Part shown: positions 1-7,468 of the stretch, one piece after another | Layout of the letters: each line of letters begins with the position of its first letter | Numbering within the stretch: the stretch's first letter is position 1 | DNA from: an uncultured bacterium | Lineage (GTDB): Bacteria > Patescibacteriota > Minisyncoccia > CAIUEV01 | Assembly: GCA_903898335.1 (NCBI GenBank) | Contig: CAIUEV010000016.1 | Coordinates: 1 to 18,299 of the forward strand | Length of the DNA: 18,299 nucleotides | Direction of reading: 5' to 3' | The notes under the pieces: model-generated | The model's database searches: none | The model's input: the letters and a program-made list of their open reading frames with translations, nothing else | Told to the model about the DNA's origin: nothing | Made by a program: the position numbers and the translations under genes

Positions 1-651
1 ACTGATGGCTATAATCATTTTTGTCGATAAGGGTAGCTCTATGTTCATTTCGGTAAAAATCTTCATCAAGTTTGGCACGACAAAAATCATTAAGAGGATG
101 GCGATTATTATCATGGCGACCACAATTACCGAAGGATAAATCATGGCGCCTCTGACTTTGGTCTTAAGTTCATGCTCTTTTTGAAGCTGGATGGAGAGAA
201 GATCAAGAACCTCTTCCAAATTACCGCCCATCTCACCGATTCTAACCGAACTTGAAAAGAGGGGCGAAAATACCTTCGGGTATTGCTGCATGCTGTCGGC
301 TAAATTTTTTCCGCCTTTCAGACTTTCTTTAATGTTTTCAAGTACCTCCTTGAAATAAGGAGATTTTGTTTGTATGGCTAAAATCTCTATGGCTCTGGGT
401 AGATTTAATCCGGCGCGAATCATAACGGAAAGATGTTTTATAAACATCATTTTTTCCATTAAGGAAACGCGTTTAAACAGAATTATCCCCTTGGAGCCTC
501 CGCTTTCGCCTTCCTTCAAGCTAGCTGCAAAAACCAAAAGTAATCCCTGATTTTTTAGAGAGTGAGCCAACTCCGTTTTGTTTTCAGCCTGAATGATTCC
601 TTCAGTTTTTTTTCCGCTGTCGTCACGAGCTTGGTACTTGAAAAGAGGCAT
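1..651 (-). CDS. pilC: Type IV pilus / type II secretion inner-membrane platform protein (PilC/GspF family), 3' end cut by window edge
   Basis: I translated this from the minus strand: 217 residues from an ATG at 651 to the window edge, still open there, so about half of the usual roughly 400-residue protein is present. It starts MPLFKYQARDDSGKK, the typical opening of the family. The first T2SSF domain covers about residues 65-190, with the pattern SVMIRAGLNLPRAIEIL (about 75-91) and the conserved VRIGEMGGNLEEVL (136-149). A hydrophobic helix follows at about 169-192. Family knowledge: PilC/GspF sits in the cytoplasmic membrane, binds the assembly ATPase and organises pilin polymerisation. 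The start lies 6 bases beyond the stop of pyrG on the same strand, so the two are probably co-transcribed. There is no Shine-Dalgarno site ahead of the ATG. The second T2SSF domain and the later membrane helices should lie outside the window. Family assignment is secure; whether it serves pili or secretion is not decidable here. Confidence 0.93.
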   Translation of the reverse strand, partial: MPLFKYQARDDSGKKTEGIIQAENKTELAHSLKNQGLLLVFAASLKEGESGGSKGIILFKRVSLMEKMMFIKHLSVMIRAGLNLPRAIEILAIQTKSPYFKEVLENIKESLKGGKNLADSMQQYPKVFSPLFSSSVRIGEMGGNLEEVLDLLSIQLQKEHELKTKVRGAMIYPSVIVVAMIIIAILLMIFVVPNLMKIFTEMNIELPLSTKMIIAIS

Positions 652-657
652 TTTTAT

Positions 658-2310
658 TTAATTTTTTATTTTTTTAGCTTTTTCAATCAGCTTAAAGAAG
701 AGAGGGTGAGGGCTAAAGGGAGTGGACTGAAATTCGGGATGAAACTGGGAAGCGATAAAACAGGGATGGACATTCTCCGGCAATTCAATAATTTCCATCA
801 GTTTTCTATCCGGAGAGGTGGCGGAAAAAACCAAGCCGGCCTTTTCCAACTTGGGAATAAATTTAGGATTAACTTCATATCTGTGACGATGTCTCTCGGA
901 AATTTGAAGTGTTCGGTAGGCTTTGTAAGCTAAAGTGCCCTTTTTGATTTTCGCCGGATAGGAACCCAATCTCATTGTTCCTCCGTAACGATTTTGACTG
1001 AGAATCTTTTTTTGTTCCGGCAAGATGTCGATAACCGGATAAGCGGTTTTTGGATTGACTTCCGTGGTGTGAGCGTTTTTAAGCCCGGCACAATGACGAG
1101 CAAATTCGATGACAGCCAATTGCATGCCGTAACATAGCCCGAGATAAGGAATTTTATTTTCGCGGGCAAAACGAATGGCGGAAATTATGCCTTCAATGCC
1201 GCGACTGCCGAATCCGCCAGGAACAACCAGTCCTTGATATTCCTTTAATTTATCTAATTCGCTTGGATTTTTTTCAAATCTTTCGGAGTCGATCCAGTTG
1301 AGTTCCAGCTCAACGCCGGCTTTGTAGGAAGCATGCTTCAAAGATTCGATAACTGAAATATAAACATCACTGAGAACGAAGCTGCCGGTTGAAAAATATT
1401 TTCCGATCACCCCTATTTTTACCGGTTCCCTTTTCTCTCTGATGGCGGCATTCAGCTTTTCCCATTTCTTCAAATCGTTTTTTACCGGTTCCAACCCGAG
1501 CTTCTGAAGAATATTGATGCTGAGACCTTCTTTCTCGAAATTCAAAGGTACCTCATAAATTGAATCAACATCGGGAGCGGAAATAACGTCTTTCTTGCGA
1601 ACGTTGCAGAATATGGAAATTTTTTCCTTTCGTTTGTTGTCTAAGGGTACAGAGGATCTGGCAATGACAATATCCGGTTGAATGCCGGCTGAATTTAGAG
1701 TTCTGACTGCGTATTGGGTCGGCTTGGTTTTCATTTCACCGACTTTACTGGGGACCGGCAGAAAACTAACCATGGCAAAAATGACATTGCCGGGAGAATC
1801 GAGTTTGAGGATTCTTCCCGCCTCAAGGAAAAGAACGTTTTGATATTCACCGACCGTTCCTCCAATTTCGATAATAACTATATCGGCTTTGTTTTGCTGC
1901 CCCGCTTTTTTTATTCGATGAATTATCTCGTAGGGTATGTGGGGTACAACTTCGACGCATTTTCCTCCGTAATGCATACTTCTTTCCTTCTCTATAACAG
2001 ATTGATAAACGCTGCCGGTGGTCATATAATTTACGCCGGTCAGCTCGTTCCCTAAAAATCTTTCATAGTTTCCCATGTCTTGATCGCACTCGGTTCCGTC
2101 TTTTAGAACAAAAACTTCGCCGTGCTCGGTTGGATTCATGGTGCCGGCGTCAACATTGACGTAGGGATCTATTTTCATAGAGGTCACTTTATAACCTCTA
2201 GCTTGAAGAATAGCAGCGATAGAAGATGAAGCTATTCCCTTCCCCACTCCGGACATGACGCCCCCGGTAACAAAAATATAGCGTAGGGACTTTTTGTTTT
2301 TCTTGGCCAT
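658..2310 (-). CDS. pyrG: CTP synthase (glutamine-hydrolysing)
   Basis: Makes CTP from UTP, ATP and glutamine in the last step of de novo pyrimidine nucleotide synthesis; cytosolic. The 550 residues match the normal full length. The N-terminal synthetase domain (about 1-275) opens with the P-loop-like VTGGVMSGVGKG (14-25) and contains KIDPYVNVDAGTMNP (46-60) and GGTVGEYQ (150-157). The C-terminal class I glutamine amidotransferase domain (about 296-545) has the oxyanion strand PGGFGSRGIEG (364-374), nucleophile Cys393 in GLCYGMQ, and the catalytic pair His524/Glu526 in SQFHPEF. All catalytic residues are present, so the enzyme should be active. The start is the first ATG after an upstream stop, with no Shine-Dalgarno site. 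A sigma-70-like promoter is visible at 2355-2383. The pilC-like gene follows after 6 bases. The pairing with a pilus gene has no obvious functional reason. Confidence 0.98.
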   Translation of the reverse strand: MAKKNKKSLRYIFVTGGVMSGVGKGIASSSIAAILQARGYKVTSMKIDPYVNVDAGTMNPTEHGEVFVLKDGTECDQDMGNYERFLGNELTGVNYMTTGSVYQSVIEKERSMHYGGKCVEVVPHIPYEIIHRIKKAGQQNKADIVIIEIGGTVGEYQNVLFLEAGRILKLDSPGNVIFAMVSFLPVPSKVGEMKTKPTQYAVRTLNSAGIQPDIVIARSSVPLDNKRKEKISIFCNVRKKDVISAPDVDSIYEVPLNFEKEGLSINILQKLGLEPVKNDLKKWEKLNAAIREKREPVKIGVIGKYFSTGSFVLSDVYISVIESLKHASYKAGVELELNWIDSERFEKNPSELDKLKEYQGLVVPGGFGSRGIEGIISAIRFARENKIPYLGLCYGMQLAVIEFARHCAGLKNAHTTEVNPKTAYPVIDILPEQKKILSQNRYGGTMRLGSYPAKIKKGTLAYKAYRTLQISERHRHRYEVNPKFIPKLEKAGLVFSATSPDRKLMEIIELPENVHPCFIASQFHPEFQSTPFSPHPLFFKLIEKAKKIKN

Positions 2311-2354
2311 TAGAATTTAGCTAAAAATAAAAAATCTACCTCTAACCCAAACTT

Positions 2355-2383
2355 ATAATAGTTTGAAAAAACAGGCAGAGCAA
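2355..2383 (-). promoter_or_regulatory. Putative sigma-70 promoter for pyrG
   Basis: On the minus strand, TTGCTC (-35, 2378-2383) is followed by a 17-base spacer and TATTAT (-10, 2355-2360). It lies about 45 bases ahead of the pyrG ATG and after the stop of the upstream membrane-protein gene. The match is by eye only. Confidence 0.45.
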
Positions 2384-2421
2384 AACAGGAATAAATTTTA
2401 AGAAGTTACCAGAAAGTTCCT

Positions 2422-3195
2422 TTAGTAGAATTTCCATTTGGAAGTTATCAATACCAGGGCTATGGCAACGAGACCGACGATAATGTCTTTTGCGAGTTTT
2501 CTCTTTCTGTCCTCTTTGATAAGAAAAAATTGAGCCGAGGTGAAAAAAATATAAAAAACAGCCAAAAGAATCATAGCGCTCGAACGATAGCGGAAGGGGT
2601 AAAAAGCCAAGGCCCAGGTGATTTGACTGGTTAGGAGTGAGGTTAAAATAGAGGCCAGATTGATATCGTTTTTTTCCAGTTTACGACTTTTTATTGCTAC
2701 CGACAGGTTGGTTTCCAGAGTGTCTCTGGAAATAATAAAAGAAAGAAGCGCTGAAAGTAAAAGCATAACCCAGACGGGATAAACTTGTTCCGAGAAGTTT
2801 ATAAAACTGGCAAAAAGCAAATTGGCCCAAATAAAAAATACTAAAAAATTTATTCCATTAATAATTGCGATAGCCAACTTGTCAAATGAATTTTCATTCA
2901 GACGCCCCTTGGCCAGAAGATAAAAGTAGAGAGCAACGGTCAAGATTCCAATAGAAACGGACCTGATAGCCAGGGTACTCATCAAAGAAAGAAACGGCAA
3001 GCTGCCAAGGATTAGGCAGACGGGGAGAAATGTTCCGCTGAACTTTCCGATAGATTTTTTCACGAAAGAATAAACTAAAACAGCCCCTACTCCCAATACC
3101 CACCAAACAAAACTCCGATCAAAAAAAACAAGAGAGAAAATTATCAATCCTAAATAAAAAACGGTAGCCAGAAACGGATATAGTCTGAAAAGCAT
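2422..3195 (-). CDS. Polytopic membrane protein of unknown function
   Basis: I do not recognise this 257-residue protein. It is mostly hydrophobic, with about eight likely membrane helices, roughly at residues 4-24, 28-46, 55-75, 78-95, 108-132, 138-155, 182-225 (two) and 236-252. They are linked by short basic loops such as KSRKLEKN (about 169-176) and KEDRKRK (about 227-233). No catalytic motif, cysteine pair or transporter signature is visible. The aromatic-rich helices and lack of charged residues within membranes argue against a simple ion channel. It sits between uvrC and pyrG on the same strand, with 66 bases before it and 111 after it, so it may have its own transcript. The ATG at 3195 has no clear ribosome site. 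The frame is long and intact, so it is a real gene; function is open. Confidence 0.8.
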   Translation of the reverse strand: MLFRLYPFLATVFYLGLIIFSLVFFDRSFVWWVLGVGAVLVYSFVKKSIGKFSGTFLPVCLILGSLPFLSLMSTLAIRSVSIGILTVALYFYLLAKGRLNENSFDKLAIAIINGINFLVFFIWANLLFASFINFSEQVYPVWVMLLLSALLSFIISRDTLETNLSVAIKSRKLEKNDINLASILTSLLTSQITWALAFYPFRYRSSAMILLAVFYIFFTSAQFFLIKEDRKRKLAKDIIVGLVAIALVLITSKWKFY

Positions 3196-3260
3196 TTCTT
3201 AAAATTATTTTTTCTTTATATTTCATCTTAAATGAAAACAATCTTTTAGAAAAGAAGCTT

Positions 3261-4487
3261 TTAGTTGGAAATCCAATTTTTGTTACGGAGTCGCTTGTGA
3301 TAGTCTATAGCAAAACGATGAGCTTCGTTTCTTACTTTCTCTATAGTGGACTCTATTTCTTCTTTGCTTTGAATTACGGTTTGGTTGCGGGTATGAAAAT
3401 CCAGCTTGTTTCGTTTAGGTCCTTTAGATACCGCCAGAAGCGGGATTGGTCTTTTTAGTTTTTTTAGCAACGCTTCTATTTTGTTTAAATGGCCTATGCC
3501 ACCGTCTAAAACAATTAAATCGGGGGTTGGCCACTCTTTATGTTTTAGTCTTCTTGCTAAAACTTCCTTCATCATTCCAAAATCGTCCACTCCTTCAACT
3601 CGTCTAATTTTAAAACGACGGTAACTTTTTACGTCCGGTTTACCATTCAAAAAAACAACCATGCTTCCAACCGAGTACTCACCGTTTAAATTTGAAATAT
3701 CATAACCTTCAATTCGTTGGAAAGTATTTTTTTCATTTGGCCAACTGAATTCATCTTTACTTATAAGGGCTACATCTCGAATATGTTCGAGTGCAAAAAT
3801 TTTATCTCTGATAATACCGGCTTCTTCATATTTTTTTTCTTTCGATAGATTTTGCATCTCCTTCTGCATTTTTTTCACTAACAGTGCTTTTTTCCCCTTC
3901 AAAATCGATTCTATTTGAGATATATTTTTTAAATATTCTTTACGGGATATTTTATTGGCGTAAGGTCCGGGGCAAAGACCGATTTGAAAATCAAGACAGC
4001 CTTTTTCAGTCTGTTCTTTTCTCGAATGAAAAGGAAAAATCTTTCTTATTATTTTCAAGGCCGTTTCCATTTGCCTTTTTGATGTGTATGGACCGTAATT
4101 TGCCATTCCCGGATATTTGCTTAAATCAGTTTGACGAACTATCAAAATTCTTGGAAAATGCTCATTTTTTGTAATTAAAAAATAAGAAAAACTTTTATCA
4201 TCTTTGGCTTTAATATTATATTTTGGCTGATTTTTTTTGATTAAATTTGATTCCAGAATTAGAGCTTCAAGTACCGTCGGTGTCTTTGTAAATTTCAAAT
4301 CGGTGATCTCTAGGACGAGCCTTTCCGTTTTGTTATCGTGAGCTCCTGAAAAGTATGATCTAACCCGATTTTTAAGGGATGTTGCCTTGCCGATATAAAT
4401 CAATTCTTTTTTCTCATCATAAAAAAAATAGACTCCCGGAGCTTCTGGTAAATTTCTTAATTTTTGAGCTAGATTTTTTGTTGGCAT
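3261..4487 (-). CDS. uvrC: UvrC-type excinuclease subunit lacking the helix-hairpin-helix tail
   Basis: Nucleotide excision repair nuclease subunit that cuts the damaged strand on both sides with UvrAB. The 408 residues show the N-terminal GIY-YIG domain (PGVYFFYD 17-24, YIGKA 31-35, Arg41, Glu79), a UVR motif for UvrB contact (KEKKYEEAGIIRDKI, 216-230), and the RNase H-like C-terminal nuclease with Asp263 (GYDISN), Asp328 (LDGG) and His390 (EAHRF). Both active sites look intact. The protein stops right after the RNase H-like domain, while usual UvrC is about 600 residues and ends in a helix-hairpin-helix DNA-binding domain. The cysteine region reads GCLDFQIGLCPGPY (163-176): only Cys164 and Cys172 remain of the four that bind an iron-sulfur cluster in E. 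coli UvrC. The stop is genuine, with no continuing homology seen beyond it. Cho is a poorer match because it lacks the second nuclease domain. Confidence 0.93.
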   Translation of the reverse strand: MPTKNLAQKLRNLPEAPGVYFFYDEKKELIYIGKATSLKNRVRSYFSGAHDNKTERLVLEITDLKFTKTPTVLEALILESNLIKKNQPKYNIKAKDDKSFSYFLITKNEHFPRILIVRQTDLSKYPGMANYGPYTSKRQMETALKIIRKIFPFHSRKEQTEKGCLDFQIGLCPGPYANKISRKEYLKNISQIESILKGKKALLVKKMQKEMQNLSKEKKYEEAGIIRDKIFALEHIRDVALISKDEFSWPNEKNTFQRIEGYDISNLNGEYSVGSMVVFLNGKPDVKSYRRFKIRRVEGVDDFGMMKEVLARRLKHKEWPTPDLIVLDGGIGHLNKIEALLKKLKRPIPLLAVSKGPKRNKLDFHTRNQTVIQSKEEIESTIEKVRNEAHRFAIDYHKRLRNKNWISN

Positions 4488-4522
4488 AATTTCAGTTCAT
4501 CGAGTTTAATTTTTTATAGCTT

Positions 4523-4557
4523 AAAATAAAAAATCCCACGATTTTTTGGATCGTGGG
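4523..4557 (-). terminator. Rho-independent terminator after the unassigned gene at 4565
   Basis: On the minus strand the perfect 8-bp stem CCCACGAT/ATCGTGGG (4535-4542 with 4550-4557, 7-base loop) is followed by ATTTTTTATTTT. It lies 7 bases past the stop of the gene at 4565-5419 and ahead of uvrC, so uvrC probably has its own promoter. Confidence 0.85.
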
Positions 4558-4564
4558 TAATTGT

Positions 4565-5419
4565 TTACTCAACATTTGAATGGCGTCTGGCGTTGTGCCA
4601 AATCATTATAGAGGTTAATTCACCTCGAGGTTTAAAGTAGAGCCTAACAAATTCTCGATCTATTCCCTTACCCAAATCTTTAAGGGCTAACCCTCCTTTT
4701 TTGAGATAATCCATTAAAGATAGAAGACATTTATCGTTAAGGGTTCGAAAATTTTCTCCTCGGGGTGGTTTTTCCCTGAGTTGACGAAAGGTTCCCAGGG
4801 CTAGCATGCGGAATCTGTTTTTTCTTGTTTTCCTTAAGATTTCTTTTATCTTAGCGGCGTCGATGCCGATTCTCCCTAGAGCGGAATCGTAGTCCTCTCT
4901 GGAAAAATTAAGCTCTTCTTCGTTGGAACTTTTTCGGCCAAACTCAAAAATAAAAGAAACTATTTTAGGAACTTGGCGAACGAATTTCTCGTTTTGATAA
5001 TTACTCTCATCTTCTAGCCATAAAAGAAGTTCCTTGGCAAAGCGTGCGTAGAAGCTTTCTCGCAGAAGAGTCTTTATTTGAGAGCATTTAAAAAAGCAAC
5101 TGCCGGGTATTTCAAGACCGTTGCCAAGATAGTTCCAAAGAGATGTTTCTCTAAAAAAAATTTCTGCCGGCTCCTCGCTTTCGGTCTCATTGAAAATATC
5201 TATTTCCAAAGAGAGGAAGAAAAAAGCTGTTTTGTCTTCGCCGGTAGGCTCATTGAATTTAAATTTGAGCTGATGAAATTTTTCAAGTTCGTCTAAATCC
5301 TTTACTAGCTGCATCTTGTCCAGCCTTTCCGAGACGAGATGCGCCCATTTGTTAAAACATTCGTTTTCCGGTACTGTCTTGGTTTTTGTCCTGTTCTTAA
5401 TTTTCTCCAGGATACCCAT
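4565..5419 (-). CDS. Soluble protein of unknown function
   Basis: I do not recognise this 284-residue protein. It is charged, rich in Glu, Lys and Phe, and has no signal peptide or membrane segment, so it should be cytosolic. The N-terminus is lysine-rich (ILEKIKNRTKTKT). A long helical middle (about 100-200) leads to a basic stretch, KTRKNRFRML (about 198-207). The end contains FVRLYFKPRGELTSIMIWHN, with alternating hydrophobic residues suggesting a small beta sheet. No catalytic motif is evident. It has one of the few strong Shine-Dalgarno sites in the window, AAGGAGG at 5429-5435. GTG at 5422 and ATG at 5419 are adjacent; I chose the ATG (9-base spacing), but the GTG (6 bases) is equally possible. 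A promoter-like pair precedes it and a strong terminator follows, so it looks like a single-gene, well-expressed unit. Confidence 0.8.
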   Translation of the reverse strand: MGILEKIKNRTKTKTVPENECFNKWAHLVSERLDKMQLVKDLDELEKFHQLKFKFNEPTGEDKTAFFFLSLEIDIFNETESEEPAEIFFRETSLWNYLGNGLEIPGSCFFKCSQIKTLLRESFYARFAKELLLWLEDESNYQNEKFVRQVPKIVSFIFEFGRKSSNEEELNFSREDYDSALGRIGIDAAKIKEILRKTRKNRFRMLALGTFRQLREKPPRGENFRTLNDKCLLSLMDYLKKGGLALKDLGKGIDREFVRLYFKPRGELTSIMIWHNARRHSNVE

Positions 5420-5428
5420 CACTAGAAA

Positions 5429-5435
5429 CCTCCTT
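5429..5435 (-). promoter_or_regulatory. Strong Shine-Dalgarno site for the gene at 4565-5419
   Basis: The minus strand reads AAGGAGG, 9 bases before ATG 5419 and 6 bases before GTG 5422. Most other genes in the window lack such a site, so this one helps fix the start to one of these two adjacent codons. Confidence 0.8.
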
Positions 5436-5464
5436 TTAAGGTGCTTTTTGTAAAACTGACCAGC

Positions 5465-5494
5465 ATCGTAGAGCTAAACAAATTTTTTGTCCAA
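5465..5494 (-). promoter_or_regulatory. Putative promoter for the gene at 4565-5419
   Basis: On the minus strand, TTGGAC (5489-5494), an 18-base spacer and TACGAT (5465-5470) lie in the 89-base gap after the GH130 gene. The spacer is slightly long and the match was made by eye. Confidence 0.35.
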
Positions 5495-5508
5495 TCAAGA
5501 AATATTTT

Positions 5509-7434
5509 CTATTCTTCGATGGACTTTTTTATCTCTTTGAGAAGTTTACTAACGGTAGTGGTAGCGACGCAAAGCACTTTATCGGCTCCACCGTAGTAAA
5601 CGAAAATTTTATCTTTAACCAGAACATTTCCGCAAGAGAAAACAACATTGTTGACATTGCCGTTTAATTCGTATTCTTCTATTGGCTCCAAAATCGGATT
5701 TTCCGTGCGAGCGATTATCTTTTCCGGATTTTTCAGGTCGGTTAAAATAGCCCCGATTCTGTAATGAGAATCTATATCCGATATTCCGTGATAAAGGATA
5801 ATCCAGCCTTCTTTGGTTTTTATTGGAGGACCGTTGAGACCGACTTTTCGACTATCCCACTTCCCTTTTCTTGGCACTATCCAATTGGTTTCATGATTTA
5901 ATTTCTCTTCTGAGAAATTCAAATCTTTTGAGTACAGAAGATCCATTCCATAATCGTTTAGTCGATGAATAATTAAATATTTACCGCGAAATTTTTCAGG
6001 AAAAGCGCAGGCGTCTTTGTTTGATCGATCGGTGGTGGAAATTAAAAACGGCTCCGACCAATTCCATTTTTTATTCAGAAAATCTTTCACACTTATACTG
6101 CTAAGGGCTACGCGAGGTTTGTCGGCGCCGTTGAAAGCTGTATAGAACATATAAATTTTGTTACCGATTCTAACTAAACGTGGGTCTTCGCAGCCATAAT
6201 ATTGACCGCGATCATTTTTTTCGAAATCTTTACGCGGCAAATAGACGGGTTGCTCTGAGCGATAATCAAAATCGATCCCGTTTTTCGAGGAGGCGTAGCC
6301 GAGAACGGAAACAAAATTGTTTGATTCAGCCCGATAAATCAGATGAAATCTGCCTCCTTCGTAAATTGCGCCGCTGTTGAAAACCGATCTGGCTTCCCAA
6401 GGATTTTCTTCTTTCGGCTCAAGAATCGGATTCTTTTTGTATCTATCCAAAGAAAAGGCGTTCAAATGAGGGCTAAAAATGTTCTCCAATAAATCTTTGA
6501 TTTTAAAGGTAGTAGCGCAGCAAACACTGTCAGCAGCCCCGTAAAACAGGTGAAGCTCTTTCCCTTTGATAAATCCACCGGTCGGGAAAATAATATTCGG
6601 TACTTTCCCGTAAAGTTCATATTCTTTTTCCGGAACCATCAGCGGCGTTTTGCTGTGGCCGAGAATTTTTTGAGGATTTTTAGCGTCCAAAACCAGAGCT
6701 TGAACTTCAAATACTGTTTCCTTGTCCGGATTGTAGTAGTTGCGAATATATGAGTAAATCAGAAGCCACCCCTCTTTAATTTTAATCGGAGGCGCTCCCA
6801 CCTCGAAATGATCTTCCGGATTTCTCGGAATCTCGATAAGATTTTTATCCAATTTTTTATACCAATTATTCCAGAATTTTTTTGACCAAAGATCACTCTC
6901 CTTTTTGAATAGGGCTAGCCCGACTTTGGTAGTTGGCGGTCGGTCGGTGTCTACGGAAAGAACGGCGGCGTATTGGCCCTTAACTTTACCGGGAAACAAA
7001 GCCATAGCCTTGGCATTGAAAGTGGTGACCGGATGTTTCTCCCATTTTTTAAAATCCTTGGTGATGGCTACTCCGACTTTGATGCCCTCCGGTCCGAAAG
7101 GATACTGAGAAAGCGCAGTGTAGCAAACAAAATATTTTGAGCCGATTTTGGTGATTCGCGGATCTTCACAGCCATATTTCTCCCATTCGAACTCGGGTCT
7201 GATAACTTGTTCTCGACTTTTCCAAATTTTTCCATCTCGGCTAATCGCCATACCTACAGAGGAGACGTTTAATTTCGCCTCACCGATTTCTTGCGGAGTA
7301 GAAAGAGCTCTGTAAAAAAGACGGTATTTACCTCCATCTTTTATTGGGCAGCCGTTAAAGGAAGCTTCCAGCTCCCAGCTGTTTGATTCGGTCGGCATTA
7401 AAATCGGGTTGCAAGCGTAGCGTTTGGTGATCAT
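5509..7434 (-). CDS. Tandem GH130 beta-propeller protein (mannoside phosphorylase/hydrolase family), two intact units
   Basis: GH130 enzymes are five-bladed beta-propellers that split beta-mannosides, mostly by phosphorolysis to alpha-mannose 1-phosphate. This 641-residue protein contains two complete units, about 1-320 and 325-635. Each starts with a CNPIL/KNPIL strand, then FN-x-G/C, a YRA motif (41-43, 367-369), and the signature GCEDPR at 88-93 and 414-419. The Asp of that signature (D91, D417) is the family's proposed catalytic acid. Each ends with a YELYGKVPN/YELNGNVNN strand and an FYGAAD/YYGGAD strand. Typical GH130 proteins are single propellers of 300-400 residues. No signal peptide is visible, so it should be cytosolic. 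It lies 34 bases after the related gene at 7469 on the same strand, so the two probably form one operon. Substrate and the phosphorylase-versus-hydrolase choice cannot be read from the sequence. Confidence 0.88.
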   Translation of the reverse strand: MITKRYACNPILMPTESNSWELEASFNGCPIKDGGKYRLFYRALSTPQEIGEAKLNVSSVGMAISRDGKIWKSREQVIRPEFEWEKYGCEDPRITKIGSKYFVCYTALSQYPFGPEGIKVGVAITKDFKKWEKHPVTTFNAKAMALFPGKVKGQYAAVLSVDTDRPPTTKVGLALFKKESDLWSKKFWNNWYKKLDKNLIEIPRNPEDHFEVGAPPIKIKEGWLLIYSYIRNYYNPDKETVFEVQALVLDAKNPQKILGHSKTPLMVPEKEYELYGKVPNIIFPTGGFIKGKELHLFYGAADSVCCATTFKIKDLLENIFSPHLNAFSLDRYKKNPILEPKEENPWEARSVFNSGAIYEGGRFHLIYRAESNNFVSVLGYASSKNGIDFDYRSEQPVYLPRKDFEKNDRGQYYGCEDPRLVRIGNKIYMFYTAFNGADKPRVALSSISVKDFLNKKWNWSEPFLISTTDRSNKDACAFPEKFRGKYLIIHRLNDYGMDLLYSKDLNFSEEKLNHETNWIVPRKGKWDSRKVGLNGPPIKTKEGWIILYHGISDIDSHYRIGAILTDLKNPEKIIARTENPILEPIEEYELNGNVNNVVFSCGNVLVKDKIFVYYGGADKVLCVATTTVSKLLKEIKKSIEE

Positions 7435-7468
7435 TTTTTGTTTTTATTTATCGGAATTAACGTATACT

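Noticed and set aside
562-933. Plus-strand open frame of 123 codons
   Set aside because: It lies opposite pyrG and the pilC-like gene, both with clear family motifs; the translation is low-complexity and has no motif.
1714-2055. Plus-strand open frame of 113 codons
   Set aside because: It is entirely antisense to the conserved synthetase domain of pyrG and explained as its shadow.
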